Assembly (NCBI GenBank): GCA_019614645.1
Contig: JABWDB010000008.1
Location: 5,580,001 to 5,644,000 of the forward strand
Direction of reading: 5' to 3'
DNA: 64,000 nucleotides
Origin: Stratiolaelaps scimitus
Taxonomy: Eukaryota > Arthropoda > Arachnida > Mesostigmata > Laelapidae
This document shows positions 12,459 through 26,463 of this stretch, piece by piece. The position numbers and the translations under genes are program-made. How positions within the stretch are numbered: position 1 is the first letter of the stretch; each line of letters opens with the position of its first letter. Below the pieces are notes generated by a model that saw only the letters and a list, made by a program, of their open reading frames with translations, had not been told where the DNA came from and did no database searches.

Positions 12459-15400
12459 TCAAGGTTGCGACATCGCTGAACGTTGCGGGTTCGTCTGTTG
12501 GACGGGCGCTTTCCGAGCAGCTTTTTTCCGTCGAGGTTTTGCCGTCCCTTGAACTCCCTTGCGCTGGGCCCCGAACGAGATGTTGATGCAGTGGAAATCC
12601 AGCAGATTGACGAGGGTCTTATCATTTACGCGGATGCCGTATTCACGTAATTCGCGCTTGAAGTCGGATACTTCGAGGGGTTCGTAGCGAAGTATCTTGT
12701 CGTATAGAGCCGGCGTATTTTTGATGTATCTGCAACGAAAAATCATCAACGCACAGTTTAATAATGCAATGTTGAAATGAGCTCGGAAAACACAAAATTA
12801 GGGGTATTGCATGTTAAATGAAAGGTCAATTATATAAAGCATGATATGATAGATACCTACTGGGGTAATTCGTACTAGCAATATTACTGAATATTACAAT
12901 TTCTCAAATAAAATACGTAGCCTCGGGCGTCTCACGAGAAATCTCTCTTTTGGTATCCTCGTTGCCTCGGACCCAAAAGAATCACATAATTACTTTAAGT
13001 GCATTGAGTGCTAGATAGATCGATAATTAATTTTACCTAAGACTAATTTCCGACTATTATGTAGCAAGCAAAATTCATCCGCAAATCCTCTTTCCTCGTG
13101 GCTGGATATAATCATTTTCGAAGTGAGCCAATAAACGATAGACAAACGAATGGACATCTTAGCTTACCACATTACGAAGGATCATCATCACTGAGAAAAG
13201 ATTCGAGCAAAGTTACGAGAGGTTAGCATGAGACGAACTCCCCATTTCTTTTAAGCTGTTGGGAGACGTCTTGCGCCGGCAAGGTCAGAAACGCACGTTG
13301 CTCAGACAGACAGCAATGAATCGAACGGTTAGGCTATTACGCTATCAGCTCGACTCATATACAGGGGAAGCTTGAATATAGTAAATAGGAGAAATCCCTT
13401 CTGAGGGCTGTATACTGTCATAATGTATTTATTACATATCTATTCATCTATTTTGCAACAAATCACTTCTAAGCTCTGTTTGTTGCTGACCTGAATGATC
13501 TACTGGGAAGTTCCTGGCGAAAATTCATAAGCACGGAGAACCTTCCAGTGGGTTCCCCAACTACCGCTTCCTGGACAAGTGTAGAAAATATCAATTAACT
13601 GCCCGACGAGACTACCAATGATTCCTAAGGCGCGTACGCCAAATGGCCCTCAAAATCACATGGGGTGCGCTAGTGTAAATCCGCCACGAAATGAACAGCG
13701 AGGGGGACAAAGCGTTCCGTGCCGGAATCAGCTACAGAGCAGATTAATCAAGTCAACTGTTGTCAAGCCTTTGTCTTTGTTATATTACTGCCATTTTGGC
13801 TCAATTCGAGCGAACTCCCTGCACGGAAGCGTGGATTAGTACAATGCAAGGGTGAAATGCACATTAGTCTGTTCTATTACCTACTACCGAACATGGGCTA
13901 TGCCTACGCACCTCGTGATTTTGTCCTCGACGTTGTCACTAATTTCCTCGTCATCGTCATGAACCATCGTCTCTTCGAGAGGCAAATCTCCATCGCTGTC
14001 GTCACTCGACGAAGAGGACGCGTCTCGTACAACATTGGCCTCCCCCTCCGCCTCACGAGGTTCAGGAATCTCTGGATGCGTAGTCTTGTATATATGCTTG
14101 AGAATCTGTACAGCTTTCCGCTTGCCGATACTGGGCTTTATGCCGTACTGGCTAAGCTGAGCGTGCATTTCGGGCGTCCTCATTATGCTATACCTCGGCT
14201 GCGGGGTCACGTCACAAAGGGCGTCAACGACTCGAGAAACCCCTGAATGACTCGCGATTGGAGTGGTGGGGCTGGCCACGGTTCGTGCAACGCCGTCGCG
14301 ACCTGCGCCTATCAGGTCAGAAAAGTCCGCGATAGCAGCACCACTACCAGAAGCAGGAACAGGAAGAGCAGTCGGAGCTGCTGCATCATCCTCCTCATCA
14401 TCGTCTTCTTCCTCCTCATCGTCATCATCGTCGTCGTCGTCATCGTCGTTTAACAACAGATTCGATGCGGGTTGGCTGAGGCTCGTTCGGTGCAGCAATC
14501 TCGTTGACGTGCTCGGCGAGCTTATCACAGACGAAGCGGATGATGGCGGCGCATGCGACTGCGGCGCCGGCGATTCGGATTTCCTCTGCGGCGAAACCCG
14601 TTGAATGGATAAGCGTTGCGTGGTCGACGCCCGCAACGACGGGGGCGGTGACGGAAGCAGATCGGCGTCTCCATCGTCGTCCGGTAGCCGCCGGGGCGTC
14701 GGCTGAATAGGGCTGAGAGGTGGCGGCGGTTGCGACTGCATCATGGCTCCGACCGCCACGTCCTCATCGGAAAAGAGATCAGAACTGCTGCCGAGCTCAA
14801 TTGGCTGATCGGCCGACCCCCTCGTGATATTGGCCGACGACCCACAAGCCTCCAGTCTACGCTCCCCGTTCGCAGAGTCGTTCGCCGCCACCGCCGCCGC
14901 CGCCGCTGAATGAAGACTACCGCCACCGCAACCAGCATCGCCACTAGAACCAGTCACGCTAGATGTTCTTCGGGGCGACGAAGCAGCATTTTGTAAGGGT
15001 GCTATTTTGTTCGGAATCTCATGGCTGTCACCGTTTATGATGAGATCATCATCGTCGTCGCTGATGCGGGTTACGAGCGGCGTACTCGGCTGAACGCATG
15101 ACAGACCTGATTGAGGCAGTCGTGGCGATTGCTGGATTCGATGACGATCCTCGCTCGTCGGCGCGGTGACGGACACCGTCTCGCAAGTGATACTCATTCG
15201 AGTCTTTTTGCCAGAACTCGAGCCGGTATCACTGGCATTCTCAGATGAGATTTCAGACTCCAGACGAACCTGCTGCTGCCGCTGAAGACTGTCCCGCGAA
15301 GAACGCTGCTTTCTGTTTCGCGCTGTTGAAAGCAGAGCCGTCACGGAACTCGCGCCTCGAGCGACAATATCTCGCTGGTGCTGCTGCTGCTGCTGCTGCT

Positions 15401-18400
15401 GCTGTTTGTGTTGAGCGATTTGCCGAGGCTGCAACTGCGAAGGTAATGGGCTGGGCGATCGTTCCCGGATCAGTCGAGCTGCCAACTCATCTGTCTGATA
15501 CTGACAACAGAGTGTCAGGAGGTCTTTCCTTATGCGGCCTTCAACACCAGCCACGAACGATACATCGGCCGCGTACAGATATCGCAGGAATAGTACGACC
15601 GCCCTTGAACAGCACCACGACAACTGCCAGAAGCTCGAGTCAGCGCTGACTGTCTGCGTGAGTTTCGGGCACCGCGTGAACAGGATAGCTTTGTGAGCAC
15701 GTATGGGCCGCTCCTCGGTTTCGATCACCAGGTCGGAGCAGTCCTCAGAGTCGACAAGTCGCAGATACGAACGCTGCAGGTCTCGTAACGGCCCATCCAC
15801 GCAGGCGTTTCTCGTTGAAGACTTCTTAGGGCAATCCGTCGATGAGCTCATTGCAGAGCGGGTCTGTTGATCCTTAGCTCCGTTGTTGTTCCCTTGCGAG
15901 ACACAGTTGTCGACCCAATCGAGAACTCGCCGATCAAGATCCGCTGGCAACGGAGGCACAACAGAGTGAGTAGGTGTACATGATGGACTCTTCTCTGGCA
16001 GGCCACCAATCATCAATGGAACCTGAAAGACACATTGATTTCTTAGAAATCGTTACAAACCAACTAACACGGAATTACGGAAGGTTCCGTAAACAGGCAG
16101 AACTACAGTACACAAACGCGATGCTATACTATAACGTCTCGTACGGCTGCGGTACATAGGACAATATCTAAACGAATGAGCACTTAGAGATGCATTTACC
16201 CAGGAGAAGAGAAAAAAAACAAAAAAATAAACACGAAGCACTCTGCGCTACCTGATAATTCGTAACGATCTCCTTCAAAGCAGAAACCTCCCTATTGTCT
16301 GGGAGACGCTGGTCGAAAGTGGACGTTGACGTGACAGCGGTGGCTTCGGTGGCCGCTGGCGAAAGAACGACACGCGGCTTCTTGGCAAACGGTGGACCGA
16401 CGGTTGACGTAGATGGGCCATTGGGTTGATATGCGCCAGCGTCACTTCCCGTGACACAAACTGTCTCCACACTGGAGCATTAGCATGAAATGAGCAACAC
16501 AACAATGAAAAAACGTCCACCGAGAACGGTTCAGAAACTACAGAGATTTCATCCAGTTTTACCTATCGATCCGTCATTCCCCGAAGACTTGAGGTTAGGG
16601 GCAACGATTTATGATGAGCTACATGGTAAGGGTACCTGATAGTACAGGGCCTGTCCTTGCCCTGCAAGCTTCCACTGCCGCTGTCCGACGTTCTGGGTCG
16701 GTCTTTTCTCCGTTTACTCGACTGGTGCTCACGGTGCTCGCGGTCGCGCGGCCGCGCCAGCCCCGAGCCACCTTTGCCGTCCCGAGACGATTCGCTCTGC
16801 GATCGCTGGTCCTTCGGCTTCTTCTCATCGTCCAACTTATTCGTGCTGCTGCTGCCACTCGAAGATGTCCTCGGACCATCCCTCATCGAGCGTCCTTCAC
16901 TGGTCGACGCTGCTTCTGCCGCCACCGCCGCCGCCGCCGTTTCTGCTGTTGGCGCAGTGGAAATCTCCCGAGTTTCTCTCTTCTCTTTGGCTCTCTCCCA
17001 CTCCTTGCTATCCCGAATCTTCGTGGCATCCTTATCGCCTTCCTTCGAGGCTGGCCGAGAGTCTTTGCGTTCTTTGTACTCTTTTCTACGCGAGTCGCCC
17101 TCGTGACTCGCGCTACTCAGGCGAGATTCTTTGCTCGATCGGGATTTTACCTGGGGGGACGGCAGCACCCCGAGAGATGGTTAGTAATCGTCTATATAGA
17201 TGGCAATTTAGTATTAGTCGGAAACCGCCTTACAAGTGCTCCATGAAAAAACCTACGAAACCCTAAACTGAACCATTAATTGGCCTAATATATATTTAGT
17301 AATCAACAGGGACGTTGTTAAATGCTTGCCATGCTTGAGCTGCACAGGGTAAAAACAATCATTCCTCAATCGATGTACCTACCTCAGACCGAAGTGCCAA
17401 CAGAGGCAACGTGCTCTCATTCTACTAATCACTAATTGGCTACCCACATTTCACAGACACACATACCCTAGCAACCACCAACCGAACTACCCATTTAAGT
17501 GCTAAACCGAGCACATCACGTCGCACGTAATTCCGTGAAGTATGTTTATGATCTCAGTGTTATCTACCATTACTTCTCGTAAATAATCTAATTCGCAAGT
17601 CCATACAACAGAGGATCGTATTTTTATCACGGACCATGAAAGAATTCCTTCGGGCTAACTCTCAGCCAACATTTAACGTCCACGGTACAACTGCTTTTAG
17701 CATTGCTTCGTAAGACGCAGCGCTAAATGCAAATGTGAAACGGTGGGGCCGTGAGAGACCCGTCCGCTCTGTACGTCTCTACCTCTAAAAATAAACGAAA
17801 GATCCATACTAATAATAATAATGATAACAATAATACTAACAGTTATGCCGTAAAGAGTGTTTGTTATTTCAGTGTAATTTCAGTAGTTCGCTGGCTGATG
17901 TACCAACCATAGGACATACCTTTCAAGGGACAAAAATGTTCCTACAGAGTGAACATTCGTTTCAGCCCTGTGAAAGCTACTTTTCTCCTGAGACAGTCGT
18001 TCACTACAAAATAAAGGCGATAATAATCATAATAACAACGGCCTTCAACCTATATACGCAGCGCAGTTGCACAGCTGTGCTATGGAGGTCTCTAAGGTCT
18101 TTACGCGCATTGTGAGCTGTGATGGGTTCTACGTACGAGAAGTTCACTTGGCCATACTCATATCGAATACAATTGGTGACCGTTCGCTATTGCTGAAGTC
18201 GCACGAAGATAAACGTCACACTTTCAGCGATCTAGCAGCTTTCGTGTAGATATATAGAGAAACCCATTTTCACCTGCAGGAAAGCAGATTTCTAATCGAT
18301 GTCTTATGGCAGCCTAGAACGGACGATCGTTACTAGAAGCAATGTACCCAGAGGCAGCACCACCTTGACCTAGAAGAGAATCAACTTCCAATGTTTTCTC

Positions 18401-21400
18401 TGACAAAACGTGACCTGTGTCAATCTAAACAACAGTGGAGCTTGTGCAAGATGTACACAGGTATGCTTCATCTTGGGGGGTACTTTTTGGAAGTGCATAT
18501 ATTTTGAACAGAGGTACCTGGCAAATTACCGACACCAGCGAGTTTACGCACATTTCATATTGGTTCCCAGTTGAGAAACTAGCAGTCGACCGAAAGGCAT
18601 GCGTTGAATATTATATTTCGAGCTTCGCTTCCCCGGACAGTATAAGAGAATATATTCAACGTAAGATTATACGGGCAAGATTGCAAACAACAGTTCAACA
18701 AACGCTACATTTGGCCCTTCAATAGATCAACGGTATATATATATATATATATATAAAGAGAGTTTTGAAAAAATCGAATCAAAAGCAGTGGTCGTCGGTT
18801 ACTGTTGGCGTGTCCATCATATAAAAAAACATGTAGCCAGGACATGATACCTCACAGAAATAACAACAAGTATGATAAGCCTATTAGGGTTGTGGAAAGA
18901 TGGCCTCTGCTCGTGGGTCCAACTCGGCGTTTTTGTCAAGTGCCCGTTCATGACGCAAAACTGTTGTCGCGTTGGCGTTGTGTCTCCGCACCTTGCGCTA
19001 GTCGACAAATGGAGAGAAAGCACTTAGAGAAATGACGATGTACATTTCTCTGCTCGTCCACCCGGCGGCCCTCAACCGTAAAGGCTGTCCACATCCTAAC
19101 GGCTGTCAATAATCTCAGACGGATAGGCGAATGACGCATGAATCCAAACTTGGCTGATGATAATCATACCTCATCACATTTTTAGGAGATAAACGATTTC
19201 CGCTCGATTCTCTCTTAACGTCACTGAGAGAACTCCCGAGCTCGTTGGACAAGTGGTAGAAACATGCTCGATTATACAGCACGGCTCTATAGACACAGCA
19301 TGAAAAGCTGTTAATCAAACACCTGTGTAACGACAGTTGGCGGTTCTGAGTTAATAAGACCTTTTACGTTTTCTGGGCTAGGTACTCTGGCCTCGTCCCG
19401 TATGCCCTTCCTTGTTCCTTAGGCCATCTGCGACTACTGGGTACCAGCACCATTGGCTGGCTTCTACTTCCTGTGCAATTAAAAATCATCTATTAAACGG
19501 AATGGTACATTTTCCATTGTTTCGTGAGCTAGACGAGAGTTGCGGAGGGCGCCATCATGCTCATCAGGGTTTCTTTAAACAATCAAACCATCCCTCAGAT
19601 ATAGGTGGCTTTTCGGCAAACTGCGCCGGCAACCAATAGCACTCGGGGCACATAATCACTCGGTTAGCGTTCCCCAATAATAACAACGACAAGCTACCTA
19701 AAAGCAAAAACTAATCTCAGCCAGATTGAAAGGCACTTCCACCGTGTCGAAAACCACTCGATTCGTTCGAGGTCACTCGCTCGATATAGGCAAGTACCGC
19801 CAGGCCAAAATAGAAACGAAATAATTAATTTCAAGAAAGGTGCATATTTCATCTGTCGCTCAGTGTAGAGTACCAGTCCAGTACTGATAGATACATCTCT
19901 CAGGCCTAGATTTGAACTGGACGAAACGTAATCGAAGCATTTTCAGACCTTCGCAACGCGTTCACCCCTCGTCCACCCCACTCGCGTCTGACAGTGTTCT
20001 ACTCTGTTCTGCAATAGAATATCTGTTCGTCTGTGGGTGGACCACCGACCATGCAACAAAGACCCCTGCCGACCCAGAAAAAGACTTCGTATACACTTTA
20101 TATAATAGCGTCACATCATGCATAGATACATAGCAGACATGTATCGATCCACGCGATGGATCACATCGAGCAGAGTCTGTGTCATACACGAACGATGGCG
20201 GAAAGCAACCACGCAGTCGCTGTTTTGAAAAGTGATTGGTTGGTTAAGGGTCGGCGGTCGATACTTTGAAAAAAACACGGAGAAATTCAAATCTCAGATC
20301 TAACGAGTCAGCACACGTTCTGCTGCTGCTGCTGCTGCGCTTTGTTAGTATATACGCGTAGAATTATGTCTGTTGCAGACGTTGACGCACTTTTATTTTC
20401 CAGAGAATCAACAACAACAGCAGCAGCAGCAACAGCAGCAATATGATATAGGAGTGCAAAACGTATTACACGCGAATTGACAAATGCGAATGACTTCCCG
20501 TCCGATAAGCGAGTGCAAGTTGCGTTGGATATTCTGGCCGTTTGAGCCGTTCGAACGGACATGATTATTAAATGCTCCGTGAAAGTGACCACACAGGTAA
20601 GTGGCCACGTTCGAAACGCCCGAGCTGCTAGATCAAGCGGTAACACAAAGGCATATAGCATTCGGTGTGGTAACGCATGTACGCCCGATGTGCTGCCCCC
20701 TTGCGAAACGTACAGAATATCTCGCCTCCGATCAATATTCTTCCAATGGCAAAAATGAAATGTCTTGTTACACAACAATATCTGCGATCGACCATGCCAG
20801 CCACTGCCGGGTATTACATTGGATGTTAGTCACTTCGGGCCACGAACGCCGAAGGCACAATGTGACACAAAATCATGTGAACAGTGAAACGTTTGAGGCG
20901 ACGGCATTTTGGTTGAGCGTTTTTTCTCCCTAGTCTACAACGTACACGCTGGCCTGTCTAGCTTTGTTTTTTCGTTTATGACAACATAACTATATAGTGG
21001 TAGATCTCTGATCGAACTGGAACGATCCGGGAGATCAGAGGGGCCGTAAGTCAAGACGCAATTTACGGATTGTCCCCGGTAGGCGACGGTCTATCGTCAG
21101 CTCCTGCCGGCCGCGACCGCGCACTGAAAATAGGCCATAATCGCGTTCTTCGATCATTCACCGACGGATCGTTTAACTCTGCAGTGCTATCATATTCATA
21201 TTGTTAATTCGTCATGAGATTCATCCATAATCAATTGTAACGATCTATGTTACAATGACTCCCTAAACGACCCTTGTAACAAGGGGTCAGTTTCCTTCCG
21301 GAAGGGTACGGCTCCAGTTAAAGTTCCTCAGCTGACATGACGTATATGAGATCGGTAGGTCCATAGCCACTACAAAATGTAAGTGTCGAACAAAACTGCC

Positions 21401-22819
21401 ATTTAATATCTAAATTTAGTTTCCACGTAAGACTCCCCCCCCCACCTAAACTGCATCACCATTCCGACCGATTGAGATCACCCTGAACTACTCACTAGTT
21501 AGTGAATATATTCGCTACCCTATTGCATGAGGTGAATTGCGTGGAGCATCACGATAGGCTCGCACGTCATTCATTTATAATAATGCATTTTATTGCAAAG
21601 CGGTACGACGGAACGGCCTAAGTTCCCCTCATTGTGCAACAGTTATAGATTATAGCCGCAGGTTCTCCCAGCCCACCTGTTACCCGCCATTATTGAGAAC
21701 ACGCATGCGCTAAGAGTAGTAGCATTCGCATAGATACGGTATACGGACAGAGCGGGGAAAATAAAGAGGTGTGCGTGCAAGCCGGCAATTCATGCTGTTT
21801 GCCAAGTGTCAATACTTCCAATTTCAGGGACCTGAAGAGAGATGAGCCTAGTCCAGTGTAAATATTATACATGGATAAATGAGTGTGTGTGTGTATGTGT
21901 GTGTATATACGTGTGTGCGAAAGGACTTATTAACAATCCTTAATAGAAACGTGATAAAACAGATGAACAAACGTACAGGATTGCTTTTTGACTCCTTGCT
22001 CTGCTGATGCTGCTGTTGCTGGGGCGGTGGCGGCGGCGGTGGTGGTGGCGGCGGTGGCGGTGACGACGATGAGCGTTTTTCCTTATCGCGTTGCGAGCTT
22101 GAATGGCAGTGCTGTTTAGCCTGACGCGATGGGACGTACTCCTCAAATCCAGGCACGACGTACGAACAGTCGGAATCGTCACCCTGCGCAAGGTTGTACA
22201 TCCGAGGTATTCGATCAACGAAAGATATATCGCGCCGCTGGCGTCGTTGAGACGTTGCCGCCGTCGCCGCCGGCACCACCGACGTTGACGATGTCACCAT
22301 CGAAGGCGACGAGCTAGCAGAACCCTGCGCGTAGACCGCACTGGTGCCTAGGCCAGCGTTCGCGTGGTGGGAAAGTGGCTCGTGGTCCCGCGAAGAGGAA
22401 ACTCCCTGGTGATCCCTTGCTTTCGAATCCTTGCTACTGCTACAACTGCTGCTGCTGCTGCTGCCACTGCTCGCCGTGGTGGTAGCCGGAACACTGCTGA
22501 CACCTCTCTGCGTCTTGGTTCCATCTCTGAGGTGACTCTTCTCCTTGTTGCTACTGCCATTCGTATGACGGAGCTTGCCACCGTCGCTCGCTGACGTGCA
22601 TCCAGCATCATTTGCCCCCGGCGGCCGTCCAGGTGGAACGCACTGCTGCGTTAGAAGGGCACAGAGTCGCCGTCTGTTGGCCGCGTCCCTTTGCTCGGGG
22701 GTACAGGTGAACAACGCGTGCAGGGTCCGCTGCGTGCAGCGACCCGCATTTGATGAGGCGAGCGACGACGGCGGCACAGCAGGAATCTTCCGTCGTTTGA
22801 TCTGGAGGATCTGCTTCAT
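12459..22819 (-). CDS. SLX4: SLX4 structure-specific endonuclease scaffold (BTB/SAP/CCD)
   Basis: Nuclear scaffold that binds nucleases such as SLX1 and XPF-type enzymes for Holliday-junction and crosslink repair. Exons in transcription order: 22819-21977, 17150-16636, 16471-16252, 16022-13912, 12729-12459. All introns are GT-AG, phases are 0, 2, 0, 2, and lengths sum to 3960 nt (1319 aa plus TGA). A BTB domain lies near residues 607-713 (DCSDLVIETEERPIRAHKAI). A poly-Q run follows at about 733-740, then long Ser-rich disorder and an Asp/Glu tract. A SAP-like motif at 1140-1177 contains QYGIKPSIGKRKAV and KTTHPE. The last exon is the SLX1-binding C-terminal domain, residues 1231-1282 (YIKNTPALYDKILRYEPLEV and LLDFHCINISF). 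The start ATG has an in-frame TAG 24 bases upstream, but a usable acceptor lies between, so a 5' exon is possible. I see no UBZ zinc finger. The first two exons are Ser/Pro/Ala-rich and assigned by exon phase, so they are the least certain part. Confidence 0.88.
14380..14455 (-). repeat. Acidic (Asp/Glu) codon repeat in SLX4
   Basis: Imperfect GAY/GAR repeat in SLX4 exon 4 encoding about two dozen mostly Asp and Glu residues, between the Ser/Pro-rich disorder and the SAP-like motif. On the + strand it makes artificial Ser- and Val-rich frames. Confidence 0.8.
15379..15402 (-). repeat. Coding CAG tract (poly-Q) in SLX4
   Basis: Eight consecutive glutamine codons, nearly all CAG, directly after the BTB domain in SLX4 exon 4. 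A few more Gln residues flank it. Likely length-variable between individuals. Confidence 0.8.
17151..21976 (-). other. SLX4: SLX4 intron 1 (4.8 kb)
   Basis: Bounded by donor GTACGT at 21976-21971 and acceptor CCCCCCAG at 17158-17151 (- strand). I see no coding exon inside. A 96-codon + strand frame at 18435-18725 has no recognisable family. A TA run lies at about 18734-18755. A GC-richer patch occurs near 21020-21130. Confidence 0.6.
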
Positions 22820-25800
22820 TATGGGGCAGCTGGGAGGCAGCTAGGGGTGCACGACCGAGGCTCGAGTTGTGGTTGCTGGCTACCCGACGATGGCTCGCGG
22901 GCTTCAGAGAGCGGCTGGGCGAGATGTCGCGTACAGGAGTACACTCCGCCCCAACGCTGCGCGCATGCTGCAATGGAGCGAGCGCGTCAAGGGTCAAGTA
23001 TAGATCAATCGGACATGGGGGGGCTAGAGACCAGTGACTGGTCAGAACAAAAAAGTCAGTTCAATAATTGATCAAGTGCAAACAAATAGACGAAACAGAA
23101 ATAGTCACAGGATATAGATATTTATATATATTCAATAAAGCATGCCAATGACAGTAATGACAGCAGATACCAAGCATTTTATGCTCCGACACATGGATTC
23201 TGGACTGATTGACTAATTGGTTCGTTCGTTGATTGATGAGAGATCATTAGCAGTGATGTAGGGATAAAGAAGAAACAAGGGAATTAAAGGCCAACTTAAT
23301 TAAATCTATCTATTTATTGTACAAAATTAGATACTGTTCTAACAAAAGCTTTCGCTGGAAAGCCTTTTCTACTCTGAAACCAACATACAGCCGCAAACAC
23401 ATACACTCGAAAACCAAATGCGTTCTAATGAAATGCGCGATATTAGCGATCATCCCGATAATCGACGAAAGACAGCAGCGATAATCGGCACGAGCGCCAG
23501 CGGGCTCATGACACATTGTTATCTAGAAGGTGATACACGGGGCAATGCTGGAGCAGAATGAAAAATGGTATAGGCATGCATACCTTACTTCGCTATTGAA
23601 CGTCAGCTCGCACTAAATTACATGATTCACTAATAACGCTAATTAGCCGAACAAAAATAACCACAATGATCAACAGCTAATGTGCATAGTATTTCCAAGA
23701 TATATTCGCTAAAATCTATAGTACTACTACAGCCCGATCGAGTGGCACCAAGTCAACGCAAATCATAAACTGACGCCCGCCCATGAAACTGCTAGCTGCT
23801 TTCGTTCGATCGGCTATTGCAGCTGCTAGCTGTTATATATCAGTATGAGGGGACATTATCGGGCAGTTTCCATCGCCCGATTCATCGATTTGTCGCCACA
23901 AAATCTGTTATATCGTCTGTCGACAAACATCTACTAGAATAGTTGTTGCTGCTGCTGCCGGCGCCGCTGATCGTCCGTCGGCTTGATTGAAGTCCTACTG
24001 TTCTTGGTGTTGGTGGTGGTGACCAGCCAACTACGCACTGCTGGTCTAACATAGTGTTTCTTACGTGAGAAAATCACCACCCGAGCAACAATCGACTGCG
24101 AACCGTTATAGAGGTGGTCCGGCCGATAAGTATACGAGTGTGGTCCTCCTGCGGCTGATAATAATCCAATGATAATGATAACAATTGAAAAAACAAGTAC
24201 AATAATAATAATCACAAATATTAAGATCACAGCACGAGCAGTAGTGGCAGGAAAAACGTGCGGAAGAGCAAGCAAACGCAATGCGCGCAATCCGCACACT
24301 CTATCTCTCTACCACGCGACAAACTGATGCAACAGATGGCACGCTGGCGATCGCGGCGAACGATCTCGTATTTGTCAAATATGAGGACGAGAGTATAATT
24401 GAAGCTCGATTGGTTCAGGCTTAGACTTGGAAAAGAAGATAGAATTTTGTATCGAATGTAGATGAGCATGAAAATTCATGCTTAGCCTGGTTCCGGGTGC
24501 AGCCGTAGTATTTAAATCTCGTAGTGCGCAGGGCAATCTTCGTCGTACGAGGACGACAATAACAACAATAACGGGCTCAGTATGACGAGAAATTGAGAAA
24601 TGAATTGCATGTCACTTCACAAAACATAGAAAGATGAGAGAGAGAGACAGAGAGAGATAGCTTGTAGTAGGGCTACAATGAGAGGCCGAAATGGTCGAAA
24701 TCTGTTAGCGGGCGAGCAACGGATCTGCCGTCGCGTATCGTGGAATTATGCTACAGCATGGAGGCATCAGCCAGCCAGCACAAGAAACAGGACCGCTAAG
24801 TCTCGCCCGGCAGCCCCGCACTTTGTTAGGAGAAGTCTACTTTCGAATGAGTGGCCCTGAAAGGCCAACCAGCCAACCAACACTGTGCAAAGATCACCGC
24901 AATCGTCATCACGATCATCATCATCATCATCTGTAACTATTCCTCGCTCGCTCCTCGCTCTACTGCAGAGACAAATACAATAAAATAGAAATAGTACACG
25001 TTGTTTGCTGCTGCTGCTGCTGCTACGACTGCTGCTGTGTAGAAACGATGATAAAAACTACTTGAAATGGTGATATCCGCTGCTTATGGGTGCCGTGTCC
25101 GCCCCCCCCCCTTCGGCCAAATGGATTCACTGTCGAACGAAACGTTCGATCCTGGTCAATGCTGGGACGATGGGACGGAGCTGCCAGTGACGGACAGACC
25201 GAATAATCCAAGAATCAAAGAGCGTCAGCTATAGCAACTCGATCGTCGACACTGCATGCGTTATTCATGCACACGCGGAGCACACACAAATCGGCGTTCC
25301 TGTTATTTCGCACAAGCTGTCAACGCTGCTCTCAATAAGCTCTCTCAACGACAAACATCTGAGCGTCGACCCGAGTCCGACAGGTCAACGAATGCACACA
25401 CACTCACCAGCGAATCAGACGCCCATGGCTGGCCCGGCACCGGGAGCAGGGGTGCGCTCGACTCAGGACACGCTCACATATTGTTGTTGTCGTTCGGTGT
25501 TGTAGCAACTCACGTCGGTGAACGAGATGGTCTTCAGTCGACCACTGCTGGCGACCATCACAGATCTACTGCAGCAGCAGCAGCTGGTCTGTTGCTGTTC
25601 GAACACCAACAGCATGCAGCAGCCGCCGCAGCAGCAGCAGCAACAACAGCACAGCGCAACTACCAGCAGTACTAGTAGTCGTCGTAGTATATTGACGGTG
25701 GTGTTGAGATTCCAGCAACGCTGCTGCTGGAAATCACAGCAACATCAGCACACTCAGCGCAGCATCGACACCGCCAACCGAACGTAACTACCCCGCCGTC

Positions 25801-26418
25801 AATGACTGGTTCCAACTGCTGCTGCCGACCTGGGACAGCGGCCGTCAGCGGCAGCAGCAGCAGCTGGAGCGGCCAGCGCCGAAGCCGCTGATGGACAAGC
25901 AGCGCAAACGTCTGAACGTTGACGAGAATTCTATCCACAGCAGCAGCAACAGCAGCATAGAATGTACACAGACCCACAGCACACGAGCGGATGAATGTTA
26001 TCCACCACTATTCGCTAGTTGCTGGTGTATCAGCAACGATCGACAGCTACCACAGAGAGATATCAGATGGATGTAGACATCGACATCTCGACATGGACAC
26101 TGAGTGAACGCGCGGCAGTGAACAAGTTGGCTGCTGCTGACGACGACGACAACAACAAGAAAAACACCAACAACAACAACAACATTACGACGGACGAATG
26201 GCCGCCGGCCGAACCGCTGTCGCCGCCGCCGCCGCTGCTGCCGCCGCCGCGAACGGTCCCACAGACAGACACATGAAAAGGCACACAGCCAGAGACGCAC
26301 AGAGCAGTGTGCTTGCTCGCCAGCAGCAGCAGCAGCACATCAGCATCCGATCGGCACAAAACACCGCGGCCGCCATTCGAACAGCCGGCAGAACAGAGTG
26401 ACCAGCTGCTGATGGTGC

Positions 26419-26421
<3 letters not shown>

Positions 26422-26463
<42 letters not shown>
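26422..26463 (+). repeat. (CCG)14 triplet array
   Basis: Fourteen uninterrupted CCG units within the GC-rich divergent 5' region, followed within 100 bases by CAG runs. In every frame it would give poly-Pro, poly-Arg or poly-Ala. No coding exon supports translation, so I treat it as noncoding or 5' UTR. Confidence 0.9.

Noticed and set aside
14247..14604. + strand Ser- and Val-rich frames
   Set aside because: Antisense shadow of the SLX4 acidic tract; the - strand frame has the BTB and SAP matches and consistent splicing.
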